Positions 35,311-43,085 of a stretch of 59,524 nucleotides of DNA are shown here, piece after piece. The DNA lies in the NCBI GenBank assembly GCA_964561005.1, contig CAZLNO010000010.1, positions 1 to 59,524 on the forward strand, in the 5' to 3' direction. This DNA is from CAZLNO01 sp964561005 (GTDB lineage: Bacteria > Pseudomonadota > Alphaproteobacteria > Kiloniellales > Rhodovibrionaceae). Under the pieces are notes generated by a model. That model saw nothing but the letters and a program-made list of their open reading frames with translations. It made no database searches and was not told the DNA's origin. Positions within the stretch are counted from its first letter, which is position 1, and every line of letters starts with the position of its first letter. The position numbers were made by a program, and so were the translations under genes.

Positions 35311-35399
35311 GTGGCCGGCGCTGCCCGCCGCTTGTCGTCTGCCGCGCCCGTCGCCGCGTCGGGGTGAACTTCTCGCCACGACGCGGAAGTCTGCTCCGA

Positions 35400-35443
35400 T
35401 TGATTCACGTCAATGCCGATTGACACGATTCGGCCAGGGTTAT
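35400..35443 (+). promoter_or_regulatory. FNR/FixK-type site and promoter of the small Cys protein
   Basis: TTGAT-TCAC-GTCAA at 35400-35413 fits the FNR/FixK consensus TTGAY-N4-RTCAA. A -10-like GGTTAT at 35438-35443 would place the start near 35450, about 43.5 bp from the site centre, close to class II geometry. An overlapping TTGACA lies at 35420-35425. Confidence 0.5.
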
Positions 35444-35468
35444 CGGAGCAACCAGTCGGGAGGGCAAG

Positions 35469-35807
35469 ATGTTCGGTCGCCGTCATGAGTTCGACCGCCG
35501 CGAGACCGCGCGCGTCGCGGCGGATATCGGGGTATCGCCCGCGGAACTGCGCGTCCAGGCCGACACGGCAACCAGCCGTCCCGGTCGACTGCGGCGCATG
35601 CTGAACGTCCTGCGGCCGAAGCGCGCCGATCTCCTCGATGATCGGCGCGTGACGCGGGATCTGGAGCGCGTCTGCGCGGCCTGCGACGCCACGCGGAAGT
35701 GCGAGCGCTGGCTGCGCCGGACCGAGAAGCCGGGCCAGGCCAGTGAACTCTACCCGCCGACCTTCTGCCCCAACCGGGACACCCTGAACGCGGTCAAGGA
35801 CAGGTAG
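35469..35807 (+). CDS. DUF6455-like small cysteine protein
   Basis: A 112-residue protein with a conserved four-Cys pattern in its C half: VCAACDATRKCERWLR and a terminal PTFCPNRDTL. This matches the DUF6455 family of small Cys proteins found in Alphaproteobacteria, often near respiratory or nitrogen-oxide genes; its function is unknown, possibly binding a metal or Fe-S cluster. The N-terminus (FGRRHEFDRRETARVAADIG) is helical. A GGGAGGG ribosome-binding site lies 35458-35464. The FNR-type site upstream supports expression under low oxygen. Confidence 0.75.
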   Translation: MFGRRHEFDRRETARVAADIGVSPAELRVQADTATSRPGRLRRMLNVLRPKRADLLDDRRVTRDLERVCAACDATRKCERWLRRTEKPGQASELYPPTFCPNRDTLNAVKDR

Positions 35808-35837
35808 GCTCGCCGCGTCGGGGTCGGGAAAGACAGA

Positions 35838-36836
35838 TCACTCCCCCGGGCGCGGGGCCTCGGCGCGTCCGCCGCCGGCCGCGTCCTCGGCCGCCTGCTC
35901 GCGGCGCAGCCGGCGCCGGCGCTCCATCCCCTCGCTGAGCATGCCCTCCGGCCGCATCACCAGGATGATCTCCAGCAGCACGCCGATCAGCAGGATGCGC
36001 AGCGCGCCGGCGCGCGTCATCATCTCCGGCGGCAACATGCCGGTGACCAGTTCCGTCCCCGACCAGATCGCCCAGATCACCAAGGCGCCCAGCAGCGCGC
36101 CCTTGTTGTTCCCGCTGCCGCCGGCGATCAGCATCACCCAGACCAGGAAGGTCGCCAGCATCGGGCGAAAGGCCTCGGGACTGATGAAGCCGAAGAAATG
36201 GGCATACACCGCGCCCGCCAGCCCCATGATGCAGGAGCCCAGGACGAAGGCCTCCAGGCGATAGCGCACCACGTCCTTGCCGGCTGCCCGGGTGCTGTCC
36301 TCGTTCTCGCGGATGCCGCGCAGCACGCGTCCCCAGGGCGAGCGCTGCGCCACCTCCAGCATGGCGTAGACGACGGCGACGATGACGAGGATGAAGACCA
36401 GATAGACGTAGTTGAAGCCGCCGGCAAAGAGGTCCTCGAAGGGCCGGTCGATCTCCATTCCGCGCACGCCGCCGGTCAGCCAGCCCTCGGTCTTGAGGAA
36501 CAGGCGCACGATCTCCGCGATGCCGATGGAGGCGATGGCCAGGTAGTCGGCGCGCAGGTTGAGCGTGATCAGCCCGATCGCCACGGCGAGGATTCCCGAC
36601 GTCAGGATCGCGCCGGCGATGCCCACCAGCAGGGGCATGTCGAAGCCGCCGAAATGGGCGTCGGTCGGCGGCGCGGTGAGGATGCCGCTGGTGTAGGCGC
36701 CCACCGCGAAAAAGCCCGCCACGCCGATGTTGAACAGGCCGGTCATGCCCCACTGGACGTTCAGGCCCAGCGCAAGGATCGCGTAGATCCCCACCAGCGA
36801 GAGCGAGAAGACCGCGTACTCGAAGAGTCCCGCCAT
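35838..36836 (-). CDS. livM: Branched-chain amino acid ABC transporter permease LivM
   Basis: A 332-residue inner-membrane permease with about ten hydrophobic helices. The family signature is the cytoplasmic EAA-like loop in AQRSPWGRVLRGIRENEDST, and ALGLNVQWGMTGLFNIGVAG and LRADYLAIASIGIAEIVRL are typical. The C-terminal 30 residues are charged and unstructured. It starts 1 nt after the livH stop region, the last gene of the minus-strand liv operon. Confidence 0.92.
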   Translation of the reverse strand: MAGLFEYAVFSLSLVGIYAILALGLNVQWGMTGLFNIGVAGFFAVGAYTSGILTAPPTDAHFGGFDMPLLVGIAGAILTSGILAVAIGLITLNLRADYLAIASIGIAEIVRLFLKTEGWLTGGVRGMEIDRPFEDLFAGGFNYVYLVFILVIVAVVYAMLEVAQRSPWGRVLRGIRENEDSTRAAGKDVVRYRLEAFVLGSCIMGLAGAVYAHFFGFISPEAFRPMLATFLVWVMLIAGGSGNNKGALLGALVIWAIWSGTELVTGMLPPEMMTRAGALRILLIGVLLEIILVMRPEGMLSEGMERRRRLRREQAAEDAAGGGRAEAPRPGE

Positions 36837-36837
36837 G

Positions 36838-37701
36838 TCACACCTGCCTGCCGCCGAACAGTCCGGTGGGCTTGAAGATCAGCATGACCACCATCAGCGC
36901 GAAGGCCACCGCCGGCTTGTAGGGCGGCGACAGGAAAACGGTGGAATATTCCTGCGCCAGGCCGATGATCAGGCCGCCGGCGATGGCGCCATAGGGCTTG
37001 CCGATGCCGCCCAGGATGGCCGCCGCGAAGATCGGCAGCAACACCCGCCAGCCCATCGTCGGGTGCAGCCGCGTGTCCATGCCCAGGAATATCCCCGCCG
37101 CCGCCGCCAGGCCGCCGCCGATGATCCAGGTCCAGATGATGATCTTGTTGACCTCGATGCCGGTCACCTGCGCGAGGTCGGCGTTGTCCGCCATGGCGCG
37201 CATGGCCTTGCCGGTCTTGGTCTTCTGCAGGAAGAGGTGGAGCAGCACCACCAGGATCGCCGCGCCCGCGACGATAATCACGTGGTCCGGCTTGATGCCG
37301 ACGCCCATGACCCGCCAGGGAAACTGAATGCCTTGTTCGTAGACCTGGTTGCCGGGCCCCCAGATGAGCTGCACCAGGCTGCGCAGGATCAGCGCGACGC
37401 CGACCGAGGCGATCAGCAGGATCACCGGCGCCACCTTGCGCAGCCGCCGATAGAGCACCTGGTCGACCGCCACCGCCGCCAGCATCGTGCCCACGACGCC
37501 GAACGGCAGCGCCACCAGGACCGGCAGGTTGAAGGTCGTCACCACCACGAAGGCCAGGTAGGCGCCCAGGGTGACGAGATCGCCGTGCGCGAAGTGCGGG
37601 AAGCGCAGGATGCCGTAGACCAGCGACAGCCCGATCGCGCCCAGCGACACCACGCTGCCGAGCACGATCCCGTAGACGGTGAGCTGAAGAAATTCGATCA
37701 T
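36838..37701 (-). CDS. livH: Branched-chain amino acid ABC transporter permease LivH
   Basis: A 287-residue permease with about eight membrane helices. It opens with VYGIVLGSVVSLGAIGLSLV, has FPHFAHGDLVTLGAYLAFVV, and the coupling loop TKTGKAMRAMADNADLAQVT that docks on the ATPases. Pairs with LivM. It begins 17 nt after livF. Confidence 0.92.
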   Translation of the reverse strand: MIEFLQLTVYGIVLGSVVSLGAIGLSLVYGILRFPHFAHGDLVTLGAYLAFVVVTTFNLPVLVALPFGVVGTMLAAVAVDQVLYRRLRKVAPVILLIASVGVALILRSLVQLIWGPGNQVYEQGIQFPWRVMGVGIKPDHVIIVAGAAILVVLLHLFLQKTKTGKAMRAMADNADLAQVTGIEVNKIIIWTWIIGGGLAAAAGIFLGMDTRLHPTMGWRVLLPIFAAAILGGIGKPYGAIAGGLIIGLAQEYSTVFLSPPYKPAVAFALMVVMLIFKPTGLFGGRQV

Positions 37702-37718
37702 CGTCGCCGTCCCGCCGC

Positions 37719-38423
37719 TCAGCCGCCGAGGAACATTTCGCGGACCTCCTGGTTGGCCAGGAGATTCTTGCCGGTGTCGGCATGGCGGTTGCGGCCGGTC
37801 GCCAGGACGTAGCCGCGGTGCGACATCGCCAGCGCCTGCTTGGCGTTCTGCTCCACCATCAGAATGCTGACCCCCAGTGCATTGATTTTCTTGATATTCT
37901 CGAACATCAAATCGACGATGCCCGGCGCCAGACCCGCTGTCGGCTCGTCCATCAGGATGAGCCGCGGGTCGAGCATCAGCGCCCGGCCCATTGCCACCAT
38001 CTGCCGCTGCCCGCCCGACAGCGCGCCCGCCGGCTGCCGCCGTTTTTCGTAAAGGGCGGGAAAGAGGTCGTAGACCTTGCGCATGTCATCGGAGAAGTCG
38101 TCGTCGCGGATGAAGGCGCCCATCTCCAGGTTCTCCTCCACCGTCAGCGTCGGGAAGACGTTCTTCTCCTGCGGCACATAACAGATCCCGGCCCGCACCA
38201 CCTGGTCGGGGCGCAGGTTGGTGATGTCCCGCTCGGCGAAGACGATGCGCCCCTCGCGCACCTTGACCAGCCCGAACACGGCCTTCATCGCGGTCGACTT
38301 GCCGGCGCCGTTGGGGCCGATGATGACCACGATCTCCCCCGGCTCCACGGTCAGCTCGACGGCGTGCAGGATGTCGGCATCGCCATAGCCGCCTCGAATG
38401 CTCTCGACAGACAGCAAGCTCAT
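37719..38423 (-). CDS. livF: Branched-chain amino acid ABC transporter ATPase LivF
   Basis: A 234-residue ABC ATPase. Walker A GPNGAGKST near residue 36, Q-loop in YVPQEKNVFPTLTVEENL, signature LSGGQRQMVAMGRAL, and Walker B LILMDEPTAGLAP. LivF type is shown by length and the VEQNAKQALAMSHRGYVLATG end. Runs with livG upstream (54-nt gap). Confidence 0.94.
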   Translation of the reverse strand: MSLLSVESIRGGYGDADILHAVELTVEPGEIVVIIGPNGAGKSTAMKAVFGLVKVREGRIVFAERDITNLRPDQVVRAGICYVPQEKNVFPTLTVEENLEMGAFIRDDDFSDDMRKVYDLFPALYEKRRQPAGALSGGQRQMVAMGRALMLDPRLILMDEPTAGLAPGIVDLMFENIKKINALGVSILMVEQNAKQALAMSHRGYVLATGRNRHADTGKNLLANQEVREMFLGG

Positions 38424-38477
38424 GTGTCCACCACGGGCTCCCGCCCCTTCGTTCTTCCCTTTTCCCGAGGCGCCCGG

Positions 38478-39260
38478 TCAGGCGCTCGCGTCCGCCGCCA
38501 CGGCCGCGCCGCCGCCGAAATAGGCCTCCAGCACCGCCTCGTTATGGCGGATCTCGTCCATCGTGCCCTGGGCCAGCACCTTGCCCTGCGCCATGCAGAT
38601 GACGGGATCGCAGAGTTCCGCGATCAGGTCCATGTCGTGCTCGATGATGCAGAAGGTGTAGCCGCGCTCGCGGTTGAGCGTCTGGATCACCTTGGAGATC
38701 TCGGCCAGCAGCGTGCGGTTGACGCCCGCCCCCGGCTCGTCGAGCAGGACCACGCGCGGCTCCACCATCATCGTCCGGCCGATTTCCAGGAGCTTCTTCT
38801 GCCCGCCCGAGAGGTTGCCGGCCAGCTCATGGCGCAGGTGGGAAAGCTGGAGCATGTCCAGCACCTCCTCCGCCTTGTCCCGCACCCGCCGCTCGTCGGC
38901 CCGGGCCTGGCCGGGGCGCAGCCAGGCGTTGAACAGGTTCTCCCCGGACTGGTTGGAGGGCACCAGCATCAGGTTTTCCAGCACGGTCATCCGCGTGAGT
39001 TCATGCGGGATTTGAAACGTGCGCACGAGCCCCTTGTCGAACAGCCGGTGCGGCGGCAGGCCGGTCACGTCCTCGCCGTCCAGCAGAACCTGCCCCTCGT
39101 CGGGCTTGATGAAGCCGGCAATGATGTTGAACAGCGTCGACTTGCCCGCGCCGTTGGGCCCAATCAGGCCGGTGATCGTGCCGCGTTCCACCTCGAGCGT
39201 GCAGTGGTCGACGGCGACCAGGCCGCCGAACCGTTTCACGATCTCGCGCACTTGGATCAT
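38478..39260 (-). CDS. livG: Branched-chain amino acid ABC transporter ATPase LivG
   Basis: A 260-residue ABC ATPase of LivG type. Walker A GPNGAGKST, signature NLSGGQKKLLEIGRTM, Walker B VVLLDEPGAGVN, and the long LivG insert after the Q-loop (RTFQIPHELTRMTVLENLML). First gene of the operon livG-livF-livH-livM. The 195-nt space upstream (39261-39455) holds no gene. Confidence 0.94.
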   Translation of the reverse strand: MIQVREIVKRFGGLVAVDHCTLEVERGTITGLIGPNGAGKSTLFNIIAGFIKPDEGQVLLDGEDVTGLPPHRLFDKGLVRTFQIPHELTRMTVLENLMLVPSNQSGENLFNAWLRPGQARADERRVRDKAEEVLDMLQLSHLRHELAGNLSGGQKKLLEIGRTMMVEPRVVLLDEPGAGVNRTLLAEISKVIQTLNRERGYTFCIIEHDMDLIAELCDPVICMAQGKVLAQGTMDEIRHNEAVLEAYFGGGAAVAADASA

Positions 39261-39455
39261 GCTGCTCTCACCCCGTGCCGGAAGGGCCCCGCCCTCTTCT
39301 CGTTATCGTTCGCGTCGGTCATGCGAATTTGCTTGTTCGCCCATGCAACGGCTGCGGAGCTATAGACGAGCGCAGGCCGGCGGGCAAGGGGGCGGCACCG
39401 GATTGTCGTGATGCAATGCCAGGCCACCGGCGCACGGAGCGGGGCCTCGCCCGCC

Positions 39456-39653
39456 TCACCCGCGCCGCCACGGCGGCTGGTCGCGTTCCAGAACGTAGCG
39501 CAGCTTGCGCGTCACGGCGCGCTTCAGTTCGGCCTCGCCGCGCGACGGATCGCCGACGATGGAGACCTCGGTCAGGGTGCGCGGGTCCATCGCCGTCACC
39601 TTGACGAAGTGGCCGCAGGGCTTGAACTCGATGATCACGCTGTCGTCGTGCAT
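39456..39653 (-). CDS. DUF6898-like small conserved protein
   Basis: A 65-residue protein: MHDDSVIIEFKPCGHFVKVT, then MDPRTLTEVSIVGDPSRG, then KRAVTRKLRYVLERDQ. It resembles the short DUF6898-type proteins found across Rhodospirillales and related groups, of unknown function, with a compact beta-beta-beta-alpha layout. The ATG at 39653 leaves out an unconserved 25-codon upstream extension. Convergent or divergent partners give no clue. Family name from memory of the pattern. Confidence 0.65.
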   Translation of the reverse strand: MHDDSVIIEFKPCGHFVKVTAMDPRTLTEVSIVGDPSRGEAELKRAVTRKLRYVLERDQPPWRRG

Positions 39654-39740
39654 GCCTCCGATCCCCCGCTCGAACGGCCGGGTCGATGCCTGCCCGCCCC
39701 TTCCCAAGCCGCCGCCAAGCGCTATCATGGCGCACGGAGC

Positions 39741-39753
39741 TTACAAATCGTAA
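39741..39753. promoter_or_regulatory. Small palindrome ahead of gcdH
   Basis: TTAC-AAATC-GTAA, a T-N11-A type dyad as bound by LysR regulators, 24 nt before the gcdH start. No LysR gene is adjacent, so this is only a candidate. Confidence 0.25.
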
Positions 39754-39776
39754 ACGCGACGAAGGGACCCGATGCC

Positions 39777-41003
39777 ATGAGTCCAGCCGAACCGGCCCGC
39801 CGCGACGCCGCGCAGCCCGCCCAGACGAAGCCGGCCTTCCAGTGGGACGACCCGCTGCTTCTCGAAGACCTGCTGGACGAGGACGAGCGGATGATCCGCG
39901 ACACCGCCCGCGGCTACGCGCAGGACCGCCTGATGCCGCGGGCGCTGGAAGGCAACCGCCACGAAACCCACGACCGGGCGATCATGACGGAGATGGGCGA
40001 GCTGGGGCTGCTGGGCCCCACCATCCCCGAGGCCTACGGCGGCGCCGGGGTCAACCACGTCGCCTACGGCCTGATCGCCCGCGAGGTGGAGCGTGTCGAC
40101 TCCGCCTACCGCTCGGCGCTGAGCGTGCAGTCTTCCCTGGTCATGCACCCGATCCACGCCTACGGCAGCGAGGAGCAGCGGCAAAAATACCTGCCGAAGC
40201 TGGCCCGCGGCGAATGGATCGGCTGCTTCGGCCTGACCGAGCCCGACGCCGGCTCCGACCCCGCGGGGATGAAGACGCGGGCGCGCAAGGTGGACGGCGG
40301 CTACCGGCTGTCGGGGTCGAAGATGTGGATCACCTCCTCGCCGATCGCCGACGTCTTCGTCGTCTGGGCGAAGAGCGAGCCGGACGACAAGATCCGCGGC
40401 TTCATCCTGGAACAGGGAATGGACGGCCTCTCGGCGCCGAAGATCGAGGGCAAGTTTTCGCTGCGCGCCTGGCCCACCGGGGAGATCGTCATGGACGACG
40501 CCTTCGTCCCCGAAGCCAACCTCCTGCCCAATGTCGAGGGCCTGAAGGGGCCGTTCGGCTGCCTCAACAAGGCGCGCTACGGCATCGCCTGGGGCGCGCT
40601 GGGCGCGGCGGAGTTCTGCTGGCACGCCGCGCGCGGCTATACCCTGGAACGCAAGCAGTTCGGCAAGCCGCTGGCCCAGACGCAGCTCATCCAGAAGAAG
40701 CTGGCGGACATGCAGACCGAGATCACCCTGGGCCTGCACGCCGCGCTGCGCCTGGGCCGCCTGCTCGACGAGGGCCGCGCCGCGCCGGAGATGATCTCGC
40801 TGTGCAAGCGCAACGCCTGCGGCAAGGCGCTGGAGATCGCGCGCGCCGCGCGGGACATGCACGGCGGCAACGGCATCGCCGACGAGTACCACGTGATCCG
40901 CCACGTGATGAACCTGGAAGCGGTGAACACCTACGAGGGCACGCACGACGTCCACGCCCTCATCCTCGGGCGCGCGCAGACGGGGTTGCAGGCGTTCTAC
41001 TAG
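39777..41003 (+). CDS. gcdH: Glutaryl-CoA dehydrogenase
   Basis: A 408-residue acyl-CoA dehydrogenase that oxidises and decarboxylates glutaryl-CoA to crotonyl-CoA in lysine, tryptophan and aromatic breakdown. The FAD/substrate region shows CFGLTEPDAGSDPAGMKT and KMWITSSPIADVFVVWA; the catalytic Glu lies in NTYEGTHDVHALILGRAQTG, which is distinctive of this branch. The start at 39777 gives the family's N-terminus with WDDPLLLEDLLDEDERMIRD. It stands alone; a CoA-transferase partner is not beside it. Confidence 0.93.
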   Translation: MSPAEPARRDAAQPAQTKPAFQWDDPLLLEDLLDEDERMIRDTARGYAQDRLMPRALEGNRHETHDRAIMTEMGELGLLGPTIPEAYGGAGVNHVAYGLIAREVERVDSAYRSALSVQSSLVMHPIHAYGSEEQRQKYLPKLARGEWIGCFGLTEPDAGSDPAGMKTRARKVDGGYRLSGSKMWITSSPIADVFVVWAKSEPDDKIRGFILEQGMDGLSAPKIEGKFSLRAWPTGEIVMDDAFVPEANLLPNVEGLKGPFGCLNKARYGIAWGALGAAEFCWHAARGYTLERKQFGKPLAQTQLIQKKLADMQTEITLGLHAALRLGRLLDEGRAAPEMISLCKRNACGKALEIARAARDMHGGNGIADEYHVIRHVMNLEAVNTYEGTHDVHALILGRAQTGLQAFY

Positions 41004-41100
41004 GCCAGCAGGCCAGGCCCGGCGACGGGAAGCGCGGCGGCGCTTTCGCGCGGGTCCGGCCGGTGATAGCGTTGCGGTCGGGAGCGCAGCGAGGTGCGCC

Positions 41101-42477
41101 ATGTTTCTGCGACCGCGATCGAGGGCCCGCCATGCGCTGCTCGCCGCGCTGCTGGCGATCGGATGCCTGGCGCAGGCCGTGCCGGCGGCGGCGCAGGCGC
41201 GGCTGGCCCTGGTCGTCGGCAACGCGGACTACGCCAGCCTGCCGGCCCTTGCCAATCCGCGCAACGACGCGCAGGCCGTGGCGGAGGCCCTTCGGGACCT
41301 GGACTTCGAGGTGATCGCGCTCACCGACGCGAGCCGCCGGGAGCTGGCCCGCGCGGTGCTGTCCTTCAAGCGCCGGCTCGACCGTGCCGGCGGGGACGGC
41401 GTCGGCCTGTTCTTCTATGCCGGCCACGGCGTGCAGGCCGGCGGCGAGAACTTTCTGATCCCGGTGGACACCGCGATCGACGCCGAGGCCGAACTGGAGA
41501 TCGCGGCCATTCGCACCGGCTGGGTGCTGGAGCAGATGGAGGCCGCCGGCAGCCGCCTGAACATCGTCATCCTCGACGCCTGCCGCAACAATCCCTTCCG
41601 GAGCCGCTTCCGTTCGGCCACCAGGGGCGGTCTGGCGCGCATGCGCGCCCCGCGCGGCAGCCTGCTGGCCTATGCCGCCGGGCCGGGCGAAGTCGCGGAG
41701 GACGGCCAGGGCCGGCACAGTCCCTACACGAAGGCCCTGCTGGAGACCCTGCGCAAGCCGGGCCTCAAGATCGAGGAGGTGTTCAAGCAGACGCGCATCC
41801 GCGTGGCGGCGCTCACCGACGGCCGCCAGGTCCCCTGGGAGGAAAGCTCCCTCACCGGCGACTTCTACTTCAAGCCGCCCGGCGACGCGGACACGGGCGC
41901 CGTCGCCGCCCGACGCCCGGCCGAGACGCCGGAGGCCGCCGCCGGGAACCGGGAGCTGGTCTTCTGGCAAAGCGTCATGGGCAGCGACGATCCCGGCGAT
42001 TACCGGGCCTATCTGGAGCGCTTTCCGGACGGGCTCTACGCGCCGCTGGCGCGCAACCGGCTGAAGGAGTTAAGGCCGCAGGACGCCCCCCGCTCGACGG
42101 GACAGCAGACCGCACGGGTCGCGCCGCCGCTCCCACCCCCGCGCCCCGAGCCGGACGCGCGCCCGCCCGAGGCCGAGGGCCCGGATGGCGCATGGCGCGC
42201 GAAGGTCACGGGGCGCCTGATGACGGCGCAGTTCAACAAGACGCTGCACTGCTCGCTGGAATTACCGGTCATTGCAGGGCGTTTCTCGCGCTGGTTCACC
42301 TGCGGCGGCCTGCGCTGGCAGGCGAAGGGGCGCGTCGGCGAGGACGGCACGCTGGTGGACGCCTACGTCTGGGCGAAGTACCGGACCGCGCCCGTGCCGC
42401 TGAAGGGAACGCTGATCGAGGCCCGCGCCAAGGGCGGCGGGCTGAGCCTGAAGCTGCGCGGCGAGCGGGCCGAGTAG
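41101..42477 (+). CDS. Exported caspase-family peptidase (C14)
   Basis: A 458-residue protein with a signal peptide (hydrophobic 12-24, AVPAAAQA cleavage near residue 32) and a caspase-like domain of about 220 residues. The catalytic dyad is intact: His109 in FFYAGHGVQAGG and Cys161 in ILDACRNNPF. LAYAAGPGEVAEDGQGRHSP is the typical loop following the Cys. The C-terminal 200 residues include a short Pro-rich linker (PLPPPRPEPDARPPE) and a beta-rich unknown domain ending KLRGERAE. Probably periplasmic. Its neighbours, a second caspase protein and a kinase, suggest a signalling island. Confidence 0.88.
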   Translation: MFLRPRSRARHALLAALLAIGCLAQAVPAAAQARLALVVGNADYASLPALANPRNDAQAVAEALRDLDFEVIALTDASRRELARAVLSFKRRLDRAGGDGVGLFFYAGHGVQAGGENFLIPVDTAIDAEAELEIAAIRTGWVLEQMEAAGSRLNIVILDACRNNPFRSRFRSATRGGLARMRAPRGSLLAYAAGPGEVAEDGQGRHSPYTKALLETLRKPGLKIEEVFKQTRIRVAALTDGRQVPWEESSLTGDFYFKPPGDADTGAVAARRPAETPEAAAGNRELVFWQSVMGSDDPGDYRAYLERFPDGLYAPLARNRLKELRPQDAPRSTGQQTARVAPPLPPPRPEPDARPPEAEGPDGAWRAKVTGRLMTAQFNKTLHCSLELPVIAGRFSRWFTCGGLRWQAKGRVGEDGTLVDAYVWAKYRTAPVPLKGTLIEARAKGGGLSLKLRGERAE

Positions 42478-42507
42478 CCGGCCGGCCTCCGGCCAGTCTC
42501 GGGGGTC

Positions 42508-42624
42508 ATACCGCCCGACGCTTGAGGAGACTCGTCCTTCGACAAGCTCAGGACGAGGCCCTCATGCTGAGCTTGTCGAAGCATGAGGCCATACAGATGT
42601 ACGATTTCATTCGTCGGGCGGTAT
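42508..42624. repeat. Composite palindromic element (REP/MITE-like)
   Basis: Outer 13-bp inverted repeats (42508-42520 and 42612-42624) enclose two hairpin modules: 42532-42556, with TCGTCC/GGACGA arms, and 42560-42588, with CCTCATGC/GCATGAGG arms. Their cores (42538-42550 and 42568-42580) are perfect 13-nt complements, so the RNA can also fold into one longer hairpin. The CTTCGACAAGCTCAGG-type core is a dispersed repeat seen in many high-GC proteobacterial genomes. Located between convergent genes; it may also act as a terminator. Confidence 0.8.
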
Positions 42625-43079
42625 CACTCCACGAAGGGCGCGCCGGCGCGACTGGTCAGCCGCAGGAAGCTCGCGCAGGCCAGGGGCTCTCCGTTAGCCC
42701 CCTCGCAGGACAGCACCTCGTTCAGCAGGAACTTGCCGATGGTCCCGCAGTCCAGCCCGTCCAGCTCGAAGATGCGCACCTGCGTCTTGCCGCTGGGGAT
42801 GTCCTCGGTGTTCAGTGCCACCCGGCGCTCGATGATGTCGTCCTTGTCGAAGATGAAGACGTCCAGCTTGGCGTTGCCGACATCCCGGTCGGTCGTGTTG
42901 GACAGCACGAAATAGGTGCGGCACGCCCCTTCGGCGGACTCCAGCTTGTTCAGCTCGATGGTGAGCGCCCCAGGGATGTCCCTGGTTCCTTCCTGCCCGC
43001 CCTCGTCCTGGGCGGCGGCCGGCGCGGCGGCCAGCAGCAGCAGCAGACAGGCGACGTATCCGATCAGCTTGCGCGTCAT
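42624..43079 (-). CDS. Periplasmic hypothetical protein
   Basis: A 151-residue protein with a clear signal peptide (MTRKLIGYVACLLLLLAAAP, cleavage near AAAQ-DEGG). The mature part is beta-rich with four or five cysteines (GACRTYFVLSN, LDCGTIG, LSCEGANGEPLACASFLR), so disulfides are likely. It is conserved as a neighbour of caspase/DUF4384 genes by my reading, but I do not recognise a named family. Its stop lies at the edge of the composite palindrome, and it begins 6 nt after the DUF4384 gene, so it is part of that transcript. Confidence 0.7.
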   Translation of the reverse strand: MTRKLIGYVACLLLLLAAAPAAAQDEGGQEGTRDIPGALTIELNKLESAEGACRTYFVLSNTTDRDVGNAKLDVFIFDKDDIIERRVALNTEDIPSGKTQVRIFELDGLDCGTIGKFLLNEVLSCEGANGEPLACASFLRLTSRAGAPFVE

Positions 43080-43085
43080 CTCAGT

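Noticed and set aside
42363..42584. A small minus-strand frame starting MLRQAQHEGLVLSLSKDE
   Set aside because: This peptide is a well-known false translation of the dispersed palindromic repeat, not a gene.
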